NCBI RefSeq assembly: GCF_017599325.1
Contig: NZ_JAGFVM010000004.1
Location: 1-64,000 of the forward strand
Reading direction: 5' to 3'
From: Marinilactibacillus kalidii
GTDB taxonomy: Bacteria; Bacillota; Bacilli; Lactobacillales; Carnobacteriaceae_A
DNA: 64,000 nt
A program made the translations under genes and the position numbers. Each line of letters starts with the position of its first letter. The stretch's first letter is position 1. The notes beneath the pieces are model-generated. The model did not search any database, had not been told where the DNA came from, and saw nothing but the letters and a program-made list of their open reading frames with translations. This document shows positions 17,954-25,791 of this stretch, piece after piece.

Positions 17954-19771
17954 ATGTCAACAGGAAACCGTTTGCCAAATAGAGAAGAAGTCTCAGATGC
18001 ATTAACTTGGGATCTGACCGTGATTTTTGAGTCGGACGAAGAGTGGGAAAGTAAAATTAAAGAAACAGAAGTAAAAGTAAAAGAAGTTGCTGCTCTGCAA
18101 GGGACATTGAATGATGGAGCAGATGCATTTCATAATGTACTTGTATCTTTATTAGATGTATTCCGTTCATTTGGTTCCATTTATGTCTATTCACATTTAA
18201 AAAATGACCAAGATACATCGAATGGCACATACCAAGCAATGAACGACCGGGCGAGATTACTCGCGACGAAAGCTGGAGAAGCTACTTCATGGTTCGAACC
18301 TGAACTGTTGTCGCTATCTGAAGAAACGGTCTCAGCTTATTTCGAAAAAAATGATTCGTTATCTCAATACAAGCACTACGTTGACCAATTAACAGCTAAC
18401 AGAGAACATGTCCTTTCGGCAGAAATGGAAGCACTACTAGCTGGAGCAAGTGATATCTTATCCGCTTCTAGTCAGACATTTAGTGTATTAAACAATGCAG
18501 ATTTGACGTTCCCTAAAGTGAAAGGTGAAAACGGCGAAGAAGTTCAATTGTCACATGGCATGTATGGTGAATTGCTTGAAAGTACAAATAGGGATGTCCG
18601 AGAAGAAGCATTCAAGAAAATGTACGAAGTCTACGAAGGTCTTAAAAACACATTTGCGAGTACATTATCGGCGAATGTAAAAAATCATAATTATCAAGCC
18701 AATGTTCACAAATTTGATTCAGCTCGCCAAAGAGCATTATCAGCAAATCACATTCCAGAAGCAGTACATGAAACGTTGATAGATGTGGTGAATGATCATT
18801 TACATTTGCTTCATAGATATATGGATTTACGCAAAAAACTATTAAATGTTGATGAATTGCATATGTATGATTTGTATACACCAATAACTGGTGAAGCAAG
18901 TCTGAAATATACCTACGATGAAGCAAAAGAAGAAACATTCAAAGGATTAGCGCCTCTAGGGGATGAATACCATAATGTTTTAGAACAAGCTTTTAATAAT
19001 CGTTGGATCGACGTTGTTGAAAACAAAGGAAAACGCAGTGGTGCATATTCTTCAGGTGATTATGATACGAATCCATACATTTTACTGAACTGGCATGACT
19101 CACTCAACCATCTCTACACACTAGTTCACGAATTAGGCCATAGTGCACATAGTTACTTTACTAGAGAAACACAACCTTATGTATATGGCGATTATTCTAT
19201 TTTCTTGGCAGAAATAGCTTCTACAACTAACGAGAATATCTTGACTGACCATTTATTAAATACGACAACAGATCCTAAAGCACGTGCTTATGTATTAAAT
19301 CACTATCTTGATGGCTTTAAAGGGACAGTATTCCGTCAAACACAATTTGCTGAATTTGAACATTTCATGCATAAAGAAGCGGCTAAAGGCATTCCTTTAA
19401 CAGCGGACCATTTGAGTGAGAATTACGCTGCAATCAACCATAAATACTACGGTGAATCTGTAGAAAAAGATCCTGAGATTGAGTTCGAATGGGCACGTAT
19501 TCCTCATTTCTATTATAATTACTATGTCTACCAATATTCTACAGGATTTTGTGCGGCGACAGCACTTGCTGACAAGATTTTGAATAAAGAAGAGGGTGCA
19601 CTAGAACAGTACCTGAATTATCTGAAATCGGGTAGTAGTGATTTTCCGATAGAAGTGATGAAAAAAGCTGGTGTAGATATGACAAATAAATCGTATATCG
19701 AAAAAGCGATGAAGGTGTTTGAAGAACGATTGAATGAACTTGAAGCTGTATTAAAAGAATTAAATCTGTAA
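17954..19771 (+). CDS. pepF: Oligoendopeptidase F
   Basis: Cytoplasmic zinc metallopeptidase of family M3B that degrades 7-17-residue peptides. The HExxH motif is H392-E393-L-G-H396 (VHELGHSAHSYF) and the third ligand lies in the following helix (IFLAEIASTTNE). The 605-residue length fits PepF. I use ATG at 17954, which has AGGAGGG 5 nt upstream. An in-frame start at 17915 would add 13 residues that precede the ribosome site. It stands after coiA, as in many lactic acid bacteria and in Bacillus (yjbF-yjbG), and is convergent with the next gene. Confidence 0.96.
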   Translation: MSTGNRLPNREEVSDALTWDLTVIFESDEEWESKIKETEVKVKEVAALQGTLNDGADAFHNVLVSLLDVFRSFGSIYVYSHLKNDQDTSNGTYQAMNDRARLLATKAGEATSWFEPELLSLSEETVSAYFEKNDSLSQYKHYVDQLTANREHVLSAEMEALLAGASDILSASSQTFSVLNNADLTFPKVKGENGEEVQLSHGMYGELLESTNRDVREEAFKKMYEVYEGLKNTFASTLSANVKNHNYQANVHKFDSARQRALSANHIPEAVHETLIDVVNDHLHLLHRYMDLRKKLLNVDELHMYDLYTPITGEASLKYTYDEAKEETFKGLAPLGDEYHNVLEQAFNNRWIDVVENKGKRSGAYSSGDYDTNPYILLNWHDSLNHLYTLVHELGHSAHSYFTRETQPYVYGDYSIFLAEIASTTNENILTDHLLNTTTDPKARAYVLNHYLDGFKGTVFRQTQFAEFEHFMHKEAAKGIPLTADHLSENYAAINHKYYGESVEKDPEIEFEWARIPHFYYNYYVYQYSTGFCAATALADKILNKEEGALEQYLNYLKSGSSDFPIEVMKKAGVDMTNKSYIEKAMKVFEERLNELEAVLKELNL

Positions 19772-19811
19772 AAAAAAAAGAATCCTTGGCCAGTGCCAAG
19801 GATTCTTTTTA
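19771..19811. terminator. Bidirectional terminator between pepF and the SpxH-like gene
   Basis: AAGAATCCTTGGC and its exact complement flank a CAGT loop. There is a T run on the right and an A run on the left, so it can serve both convergent genes. Confidence 0.9.
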
Positions 19812-20438
19812 TACCATTTGGAATCTAAATTTATTTTTTGTTTCAGGGATCTCTTGAGCAATCGTGTCATCTGAGCAAAGTCCATGAAGTAATTTTGTAG
19901 ACAAAGTGGTTTCAATTCTATAACCACACTCTGCATCTACGCCGTTAAATAAAATACAAGAAGGTGTATCGTTCACAGCCATTTCTTCAGCCAATTTTTG
20001 GTCTTTAGTGAAAGCAGACTTAGCTATATCTGACATTAAATCTTCTTCAAACATTTCTAAGTCTAATTTAGCTTTTTTAGCTGCAGCAATAACGATTGAT
20101 TTTGTTAGGAACCCTTGAGATTCCATAATCATTTCTTGTAATACCATCAAAAACTTTCTAGCTTTTTTCTTTCCTTGCATAGATGCAGCAGCGTAGGCAA
20201 GACTTGCGTTGAATGAGTCAGTATATAGGCGATTGCGATTCTCAATCGAAGTACTATGATACTTTTCATCTAACAACTGTCTCTTCACAGAATTAAAGTT
20301 AAGAAGTGGAATGAAACGTACTTTAACTTTTTCGTCTCTTTCTTTAGAGAATACTTCAATGATTTCTTCGGCTTCGTAACTTTTAGCACCTAAAGGATTT
20401 ACAAATAAAAATATCTCAATAACATTATTTAAAACCAT
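19809..20438 (-). CDS. SpxH/YjbH-like DsbA-fold protein without CxxC
   Basis: By position (spx-mecA-coiA-pepF-this-CYTH-relQ-nadK) and fold this matches YjbH/SpxH, the adaptor that presents Spx to ClpXP. The N-terminal strand IEIFLFVNPLGAKSYEAEE corresponds to the thioredoxin strand of YjbH, where B. subtilis has PLCPEC; here the two cysteines are replaced by Gly and Ser. The helical insertion (about 60-150) contains ASMQGKKKARKFLMVLQEMI. The start chosen is the ATG at 20438, which has AGGTGAG 6 nt upstream. An upstream in-frame ATG (20477) has no ribosome site. 209 residues, shorter than the Bacillus protein. Confidence 0.8.
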   Translation of the reverse strand: MVLNNVIEIFLFVNPLGAKSYEAEEIIEVFSKERDEKVKVRFIPLLNFNSVKRQLLDEKYHSTSIENRNRLYTDSFNASLAYAAASMQGKKKARKFLMVLQEMIMESQGFLTKSIVIAAAKKAKLDLEMFEEDLMSDIAKSAFTKDQKLAEEMAVNDTPSCILFNGVDAECGYRIETTLSTKLLHGLCSDDTIAQEIPETKNKFRFQMV

Positions 20439-20654
20439 ACTATACTCACCTAACAATAAATTATTTTTTTTGGTCATCTTTAATCCAGTTTGACCTTTAT
20501 ATGATGTTTATATTAATTTCCCGTAAACGTTGTGAACGTCCTTTACATATAATAGATTAACAAAGACCTACAATTTATGGTAATTATCTGCACATAAAAT
20601 AACATAATTTATACTTGCTTGTGACAATTCCGACACAATTGTATGAAATTTAGT

Positions 20655-21245
20655 CTAGAGTTGTCGTTTTTGTGAAGCCTTCATAGCACGAGTGATTTTA
20701 TTAGGTGTGATTCTTTCGGGAATATGATACTTTTTCATCATTTCTGAGATAAATTGTTTTCCTTCATTAGCTGTTTGACTTTCCACTTCCAATTCAAAAT
20801 CAACTTGATCAGCGTACCAGCTCTGGTCTAAAACGAGCAGACAATTCCCCATTTGTCTTTCTATTCTCCTAGTTTTTAATCGTGTGATCATATGTAAGTC
20901 GATAGTAGGGTCAATACCATTCGCCTTTAATACGTCTGCGATTTCGCCGAAGGGATTGATTTTTTCTAATTCAATTAAATGATTAGCCTCTTTAACTGTT
21001 AATGTATGATTAGTTTCTAATAAATGGTCTTGATAAGGGGATTTAAGCGTCATTTCTGCAAAATTTTGCTTTACTCGAATCCTCAATGCCATGTTATGTG
21101 CTTTCAGTATCATCTCTTCGGAATCAAAATAACAATTCTCTTGCGTAAAAGCTTTTTGCTCGTCAAATTCGAAAGCAATGATCAACTTCTTATATTCTTC
21201 TTCACTCAAAAGATTTTTGTATTCTATTTCTACATTCTGGCTCAT
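20655..21245 (-). CDS. CYTH domain protein (YjbK-like triphosphate tunnel enzyme)
   Basis: CYTH proteins form a beta-barrel tunnel that binds triphosphate compounds. The 196-residue protein has the diagnostic ExExK at E6-E8-K10 (EIEYK), further charged strands such as LRIRVKQNFAEMTLKSP, and a C-terminal FELEVES strand. The physiological substrate is not known. In Bacillus the homologue yjbK lies next to yjbM (relQ), and here it is divergent from relQ by about 100 bp. The start has GAGGG just upstream on the minus strand. Confidence 0.87.
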   Translation of the reverse strand: MSQNVEIEYKNLLSEEEYKKLIIAFEFDEQKAFTQENCYFDSEEMILKAHNMALRIRVKQNFAEMTLKSPYQDHLLETNHTLTVKEANHLIELEKINPFGEIADVLKANGIDPTIDLHMITRLKTRRIERQMGNCLLVLDQSWYADQVDFELEVESQTANEGKQFISEMMKKYHIPERITPNKITRAMKASQKRQL

Positions 21246-21291
21246 TAGTACCCTCGATTCGTTGTCTATGTTACGGATTTATACCTGAATA

Positions 21292-21300
21292 TGGTACAAT
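21292..21300 (+). promoter_or_regulatory. Extended -10 promoter of relQ
   Basis: TG-G-TACAAT is located 47 bp before the chosen relQ start, within the divergent gap between the CYTH gene and relQ. The -35 is weak. Confidence 0.5.
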
Positions 21301-21346
21301 AGATTTGACGAGAATGAAAGAAGGAAATGAAAAGAAGGTTATAAAT

Positions 21347-22000
21347 ATGGACAGAGACTGGGAATTATTTTTATTACCATATACGCAAACAGTTAATGAA
21401 TTAAAGGTTAAGTTAAAGGGATTGCGGTCAATGTATAAACTGAGAAAAGAGCACGGACCAATTGAATTCGTAACGGGACGTGTGAAACCAGTTAATAGCA
21501 TCCTTTTAAAATCAAGAACGAGAAATATTTCGCTAGATAAATTAGAAACAGATATGGAAGACTTAGCGGGTATCCGAATTATGTGTCCATTTGTGGAGGA
21601 TATTCACGATGTCGTGAAAATGTTGAAGCAACGTGAAGACATAAAGGTTTTACAAGAAAAAGATTATGTTTCTCACAAAAAAGATAGTGGTTATCGATCA
21701 TACCATTTAATTTGTGAGTATCCGGTTCAATTAATAGATGAGCTAAAGCATGTACTGGTAGAAGTACAAATAAGAACACTTGCTATGAATTTTTGGGCAT
21801 CGATTGAACATTCTTTGAATTATAAGTATCAAGGTGAATTTCCAGATGAAATTAATATTCGCCTACAAAAAGCAGCGGAATCAGCGTTTCAGCTAGATGA
21901 AGAAATGTCTACGATCAGAGAGGAAATCAAAGAAGCTCAAAGAAATTTCAGATTTAAGAACGATCAGAAATCTTTTGATGTCAATAATTGGAAGGAATAA
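21347..22000 (+). CDS. relQ: Small alarmone (p)ppGpp synthetase RelQ
   Basis: Single-domain GTP pyrophosphokinase making (p)ppGpp without a hydrolase domain. Motifs include RTRNISLDKLETDMEDLAGI split by the conserved AGIRIMCPF, DYVSHKKDSGYRSYHLI, VEVQIRTLAMNFWASIEHS and NYKY. ATG at 21347 has GAAGG 8 nt upstream and gives 217 residues, close to B. subtilis YjbM (SasB). A TTG at 21305 is too near the predicted transcription start. nadK follows after 4 bp, so the two are co-transcribed. Confidence 0.95.
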   Translation: MDRDWELFLLPYTQTVNELKVKLKGLRSMYKLRKEHGPIEFVTGRVKPVNSILLKSRTRNISLDKLETDMEDLAGIRIMCPFVEDIHDVVKMLKQREDIKVLQEKDYVSHKKDSGYRSYHLICEYPVQLIDELKHVLVEVQIRTLAMNFWASIEHSLNYKYQGEFPDEINIRLQKAAESAFQLDEEMSTIREEIKEAQRNFRFKNDQKSFDVNNWKE

Positions 22001-22004
22001 TGAT

Positions 22005-22814
22005 GTGAGAATAGCAATCGTATATAATTCAACTGAGGAATCAGCAAAAGTTACTAAAAAGCTCAGAGCGATGTTGTTGGAAAATAATTTTATTTTAGAT
22101 CAAAAAAATCCGGCAATCGTTATATCGGTTGGAGGAGATGGCACATTGCTCTCTGCTTTTCACCGTTATGCACATATACTCGATAGTGTTCGCTTTATAG
22201 GTGTCCATACAGGTCATTTAGGATTTTACACAGATTGGCGTGAGTATAATATTGGAGAGTTGATTGAAAGTCTCAAATCCGATAATGGTGAATATATTGA
22301 CTATCCTCTTTTAGACGTGGAAATTTATTACGACAATAAATCTAAACCTACACATTTCTTGGCATTGAATGAATCAACAATCAAAAGAGTTGATGGAACA
22401 CTCGTGTGTGATGTTTACATAAGAGATGAGCACTTCGAAAGATTTCGAGGTGATGGACTTTGTGTATCGACACCGACAGGCTCAACTGGTTATAATAAAT
22501 CTATCGGTGGAGCTGTATTGCATCCACGTTTAGAAGCATTGCAGCTAACAGAAATGGCTTCTTTGAATAATCGTGTGTTTAGAACGCTCAGTTCACCATT
22601 AATTATTGCACCGGATGAATGGATCAAAATGAGACCCATTGAAACGGACGATTTTGTCTTATCGATTGATCAAGTCGTGACAAATGAAAATAAAGTAAAA
22701 GAGTTGCGATTCAAAATAGCAGATGAGCGGATTAGATTCGCACGCTACCAACATACGCATTTTTGGAATCGTGTTGAAGATGCCTTTCTTGGAGCGAAGA
22801 AAAGAGAATCGTGA
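22005..22814 (+). CDS. nadK: NAD kinase
   Basis: Phosphorylates NAD to NADP using ATP or polyphosphate. Key motifs are SVGGDGTLLSAF with catalytic D45, NESTIKR, and VSTPTGSTGYNKSIGGAVLHP in the substrate-binding region. The start is GTG at 22005 (V-R-I-A-I-V-Y), giving 269 residues and the usual N-terminus. GGAAGGA at the end of relQ is the ribosome site, and the nearby ATG codons run at once into a stop. It is coupled to relQ and followed by a strong terminator. Confidence 0.96.
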   Translation: MRIAIVYNSTEESAKVTKKLRAMLLENNFILDQKNPAIVISVGGDGTLLSAFHRYAHILDSVRFIGVHTGHLGFYTDWREYNIGELIESLKSDNGEYIDYPLLDVEIYYDNKSKPTHFLALNESTIKRVDGTLVCDVYIRDEHFERFRGDGLCVSTPTGSTGYNKSIGGAVLHPRLEALQLTEMASLNNRVFRTLSSPLIIAPDEWIKMRPIETDDFVLSIDQVVTNENKVKELRFKIADERIRFARYQHTHFWNRVEDAFLGAKKRES

Positions 22815-22845
22815 TAGCAAATTAAAAACAATCTTAACGGCATTA

Positions 22846-22876
22846 GGTAGACTAAGTAAACTGTCTACCTTTTTTG
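22846..22876 (+). terminator. Terminator after nadK
   Basis: GGTAGAC (22846-22852) pairs with GTCTACC (22863-22869), followed by six T. Confidence 0.88.
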
Positions 22877-22954
22877 CTGAAATCAAAAAGAAACAGTCAT
22901 GCGTTGCAGGTCACTTCTTGGCTAAAACTGCCTACTGAGTCATCACTTCGTTTA

Positions 22955-22963
22955 TGATAAGAT
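22955..22963 (+). promoter_or_regulatory. Extended -10 promoter for the RluD-like gene
   Basis: TG-A-TAAGAT lies 63 bp before the start at 23026, after the nadK terminator. No good -35. Confidence 0.4.
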
Positions 22964-23025
22964 GTAATAATGAAAATAAGTCTATTTAAAAGAGTAAGGT
23001 CTCTTTAAGGAGCGAACAAGAAGTA

Positions 23026-23919
23026 GTGATAATTGAATGGATATACGAAGAGACAGAACAGATCATGCTGAAGACCTTTTTAAAAGAAAAAGCAGTATCT
23101 AAAAAAATGTTGGCAAAAGTTAAGTTTAAAGGTGGCCAATTAGAAGTGAACGGAAAAAATGTTAGAGTACGGGAGATACTCAATAAAGGTGACGTCGTAA
23201 AGATGTCTCTACCCATTGAACCTTCTAACCCTCATTTAATTCCATCATTCAAAAAAATAGATATTCTATTTGAGGATGATCACTATCTGATTATTAATAA
23301 AGCATCTGGGGTTGCATCTGTTCCTTCGCCGACACATAGAGAAGACACGATGGCGAATCGTATTAGAGGATACGTAGAAAATCAACAATATGAACACAAA
23401 ACAGTCCATGTAGTAACGAGGTTAGATAGAGAAACCTCTGGCGCGATGATTTTCGCGAAACATGCTTTTGCGCACTCTATGATCGATCTCGTTTTAAGAA
23501 GGCATGAGATCGATAAAACCTACCAGGCAGTCGTGAGTGGCAGAATTGAAAAAGAATATGGCCTAATAAAAGAACCAATTGGTCGCACAGAAGACTCGAT
23601 CATAACGAGAATGGTCAGAGAAGATGGGCGACCTTCCTTAACGGAATATTGGCTGTCTGAATATTTTGATGATGCATCATTCATTAAGGTTAAACTTCAT
23701 ACTGGTAGAACACATCAAATAAGAGTTCATTTTTCTTATCTCAATCATCCACTAGTAGGAGATGATCTTTATGGTGAAAATAGCGGTTTATTTACTAGAC
23801 AAGCACTGCACTGTTCTGGACTTAGCTTTGTACATCCTTTTTCCCGAGAAGAGATACAGGTAACAGCACCTTTACCCACAGATATGACAGGATTGATAGA
23901 AAAATTAAGAGGTAACTAA
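23026..23919 (+). CDS. RluA-family pseudouridine synthase (RluD/YjbO-like)
   Basis: Isomerises uridines in structured RNA, probably large-subunit rRNA. The N-terminal part (about 1-75) is S4-like. The catalytic domain has HVVTRLDRETSGAMIFAK, with the nucleophilic Asp in RLD, and the family GRTHQIRVHF strand, then LVGDDLYG. The start is GTG at 23026, with AAGGAG about 12 nt upstream; no better start is in frame. 297 residues. In Bacillus the yjbO homologue also ends the yjbM-nadK-yjbO group. The next gene begins directly after its stop codon. Confidence 0.9.
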   Translation: MIIEWIYEETEQIMLKTFLKEKAVSKKMLAKVKFKGGQLEVNGKNVRVREILNKGDVVKMSLPIEPSNPHLIPSFKKIDILFEDDHYLIINKASGVASVPSPTHREDTMANRIRGYVENQQYEHKTVHVVTRLDRETSGAMIFAKHAFAHSMIDLVLRRHEIDKTYQAVVSGRIEKEYGLIKEPIGRTEDSIITRMVREDGRPSLTEYWLSEYFDDASFIKVKLHTGRTHQIRVHFSYLNHPLVGDDLYGENSGLFTRQALHCSGLSFVHPFSREEIQVTAPLPTDMTGLIEKLRGN

Positions 23920-24906
23920 ATGGCTAAAAGAAAAAAATGGACAAAAAAACAAAAAGAACAAAGATTGAAATTAACGATTACAGGCTTACTGGTAATCGTA
24001 TCGTTTTTGATAGGGTTGTTTTTTGGAGATAACCCTTATGATGCAGCTTTTTTCACCCGAAAGTGGGAAAGTTTGACTAACGATTGGGGAACCACATTCT
24101 CTAGTACAAATCCTAATAATGTAGCTGATTCTGATGGAACGGTCTATTTCTTTGATGTTGGGCAAGGTTCTTCTACTTTATATCAAGCAGCTGATGGTAC
24201 CACAGTATTAATCGATACGGGAAGATACGACGATAAAGATAAAAGAATCGTTAGTTATTTAGATCGTTATATCGGTACTGGTGGAAAAATTGATTTATTG
24301 ATTTTTACGCATAATGATGCTGATCATATTGGAAATGGAGACTTAGTACTCGACTATTATCAAGTAGAGGAAGTCTGGATGAACGGTGTTGATCAAACGA
24401 CACGGGTTTACGAAAATGTACTAGATGCAATTGAAAAATCAAATGCGATATATTATGAACCGAAAGCCGGAGAAATGAGAGAAGTCGGTCCATTCAAGGT
24501 AGAAGTCTTTAATCCTGAAACTTCATCAAAAACAGGTGACCATAATGAAGAATCAATAGTAACAAGAACAACTTTGAGTAATGTGAGTGTTGTAAATTCC
24601 GGTGACGTATCGGAAAAATTTGAAAATCAAATCATAGATAACTATGGATCACTTCAAGCAGAAATTCTTTTGGTGGGTCATCACGGGTCAAGAGATAGCA
24701 ATAGTAAAGAATGGTTATCAACAATTGATCCAGAAGCTGCAGTTGTGCAAGCAGGGGAAGATAATCCATATGGACATCCACACAAAGAGACCTTGGAAAG
24801 AATAAACGAACAGTCTATACCGCTTTATAGCACAATAGAGGATGGAACGATCACTGTGATGATACAAAAAGACGGACAATATTCGATTACAACAGATAAA
24901 CCGTAG
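23920..24906 (+). CDS. Membrane-anchored ComEC-type MBL-fold hydrolase
   Basis: The 328-residue protein has a basic N-terminus (MAKRKKWTKKQKEQRLK), one membrane segment (about 18-40) and an MBL domain like the C-terminal part of ComEC/Rec2: FFDVGQGSSTLY, VLIDTGR, THNDADHIGNGD (metal-binding HxDxDH near 127-132), GHHGSRDSNS and GHPHKE. The domain is predicted outside the cell because of the N-in anchor. ComEC MBL domains are linked to DNA or nucleotide phosphoester cleavage; the substrate here is unknown. Start ATG immediately follows the RluD-like stop. The DUF3006 gene downstream is a recurrent partner of such proteins. Confidence 0.85.
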   Translation: MAKRKKWTKKQKEQRLKLTITGLLVIVSFLIGLFFGDNPYDAAFFTRKWESLTNDWGTTFSSTNPNNVADSDGTVYFFDVGQGSSTLYQAADGTTVLIDTGRYDDKDKRIVSYLDRYIGTGGKIDLLIFTHNDADHIGNGDLVLDYYQVEEVWMNGVDQTTRVYENVLDAIEKSNAIYYEPKAGEMREVGPFKVEVFNPETSSKTGDHNEESIVTRTTLSNVSVVNSGDVSEKFENQIIDNYGSLQAEILLVGHHGSRDSNSKEWLSTIDPEAAVVQAGEDNPYGHPHKETLERINEQSIPLYSTIEDGTITVMIQKDGQYSITTDKP

Positions 24907-24946
24907 TATAAATAGTAAAGAAGGTACAAGATTTTGGAGGGATTAG

Positions 24947-25186
24947 ATGCGTGTAGTTTTAGAATCTAATGATGGTCTTCAAGCGTTATTAATTCCAGAT
25001 GACTTATCAGAGCGTATAATCATCTCAAGCGAATTATTACCTGAAGGCTCCGAAGTGGGAGACGTTTTAGAAATAGAGAAACAGACGGATGGTAATCGTC
25101 GTTTTAGACGGTTGATAGATGAAACGGAAAAAAGGAAAAATAGAGTGAGAAGTAAAAGAGAAAAACTGCTGAAAAGAAAACACTGA
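24947..25186 (+). CDS. DUF3006 domain protein
   Basis: A 79-residue protein with the DUF3006 pattern: an N-terminal beta region (MRVVLESNDGLQALLIPDD, SSELLPEGSEVGDVLEIE) and a strongly basic helical tail (KRKNRVRSKREKLLKRKH). Function is not known. It follows the ComEC-type MBL gene by 40 bp with a GGAGGG ribosome site. The two types are often neighbours in Firmicutes, which suggests, without proof, a joint role. Its last codons lie inside the bidirectional terminator. Confidence 0.75.
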   Translation: MRVVLESNDGLQALLIPDDLSERIIISSELLPEGSEVGDVLEIEKQTDGNRRFRRLIDETEKRKNRVRSKREKLLKRKH

Positions 25187-25216
25187 TCAATCTAATTAGA
25201 TTGATCAGTGTTTTCT
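25177..25216. terminator. Bidirectional terminator, perfect 15-bp+ palindrome
   Basis: ACACTGATCAATCTA and its exact complement, flanked by A4 on the left and T4 on the right. It overlaps the 3' end of the DUF3006 gene and serves the convergent GNAT gene as well. Confidence 0.9.
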
Positions 25217-25217
25217 A

Positions 25218-25649
25218 CTATATATCTTTGGTCATTTTATGATGGGGGATACCAGCGTCTGGAAATCCTTTTCCTTCAATAGTAAAACCACATTTTTCAT
25301 AGAAAGAGAGTGCATAGTCTTGTGCATCAAGTACCATCTGGTGACTTTCCAATGTACGAATCTTTCTTTCGACTTCCGCCATCAATTCTTTTCCAGTACC
25401 TTTCTTTCTACCTGTTTGCAATACGGCGACTCTTTGAATTTTGAAGATGCCAGGTTCTTTTTGGTAAATACGTGCTGTAGCGACAGCCGATTCATTCAAA
25501 TAGCCCACAACATGCATTGTTTTAGCTTCAAGTTCGTCGATTTCTAATTCAACTGGTACTTTTTGTTCTTCCACAAATACCGTTTTACGAATCAATAGCG
25601 CATCATTATAGACTTTGCTAGATGTATCTTCAGTCCATTTAAATTTCAT
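25218..25649 (-). CDS. GNAT family acetyltransferase (ElaA-like)
   Basis: A 143-residue N-acetyltransferase with the acetyl-CoA motif QRVAVLQTGRKKGTGKELM (R/Q-x-x-G-x-G type) and the ElaA-like N-terminus RKTVFVEEQKVPVELEID. The acceptor is unknown. I use ATG at 25649, where GGAGGT lies 6 nt upstream; the ATG at 25655 directly abuts that ribosome site. It is transcribed alone toward the shared terminator. Confidence 0.85.
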   Translation of the reverse strand: MKFKWTEDTSSKVYNDALLIRKTVFVEEQKVPVELEIDELEAKTMHVVGYLNESAVATARIYQKEPGIFKIQRVAVLQTGRKKGTGKELMAEVERKIRTLESHQMVLDAQDYALSFYEKCGFTIEGKGFPDAGIPHHKMTKDI

Positions 25650-25791
25650 AAACATACCTCCAAGGATATCATTTTTATAATCTTATCACTAAATTTACTT
25701 TTTCGTCAACGATTCAGGCGAACTCCCTCTTTTATTTATGCTTGTACTATCATATAATGGAGTGTGACTATAAAGTAGAGGAGAAATAGAA

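Noticed and set aside
20486-20502. A single GGTCAAA heptad upstream of the SpxH-like gene (minus strand)
   Set aside because: CtsR needs two tandem heptads; the second half (GGATTAA) does not fit, so I do not call an operator.
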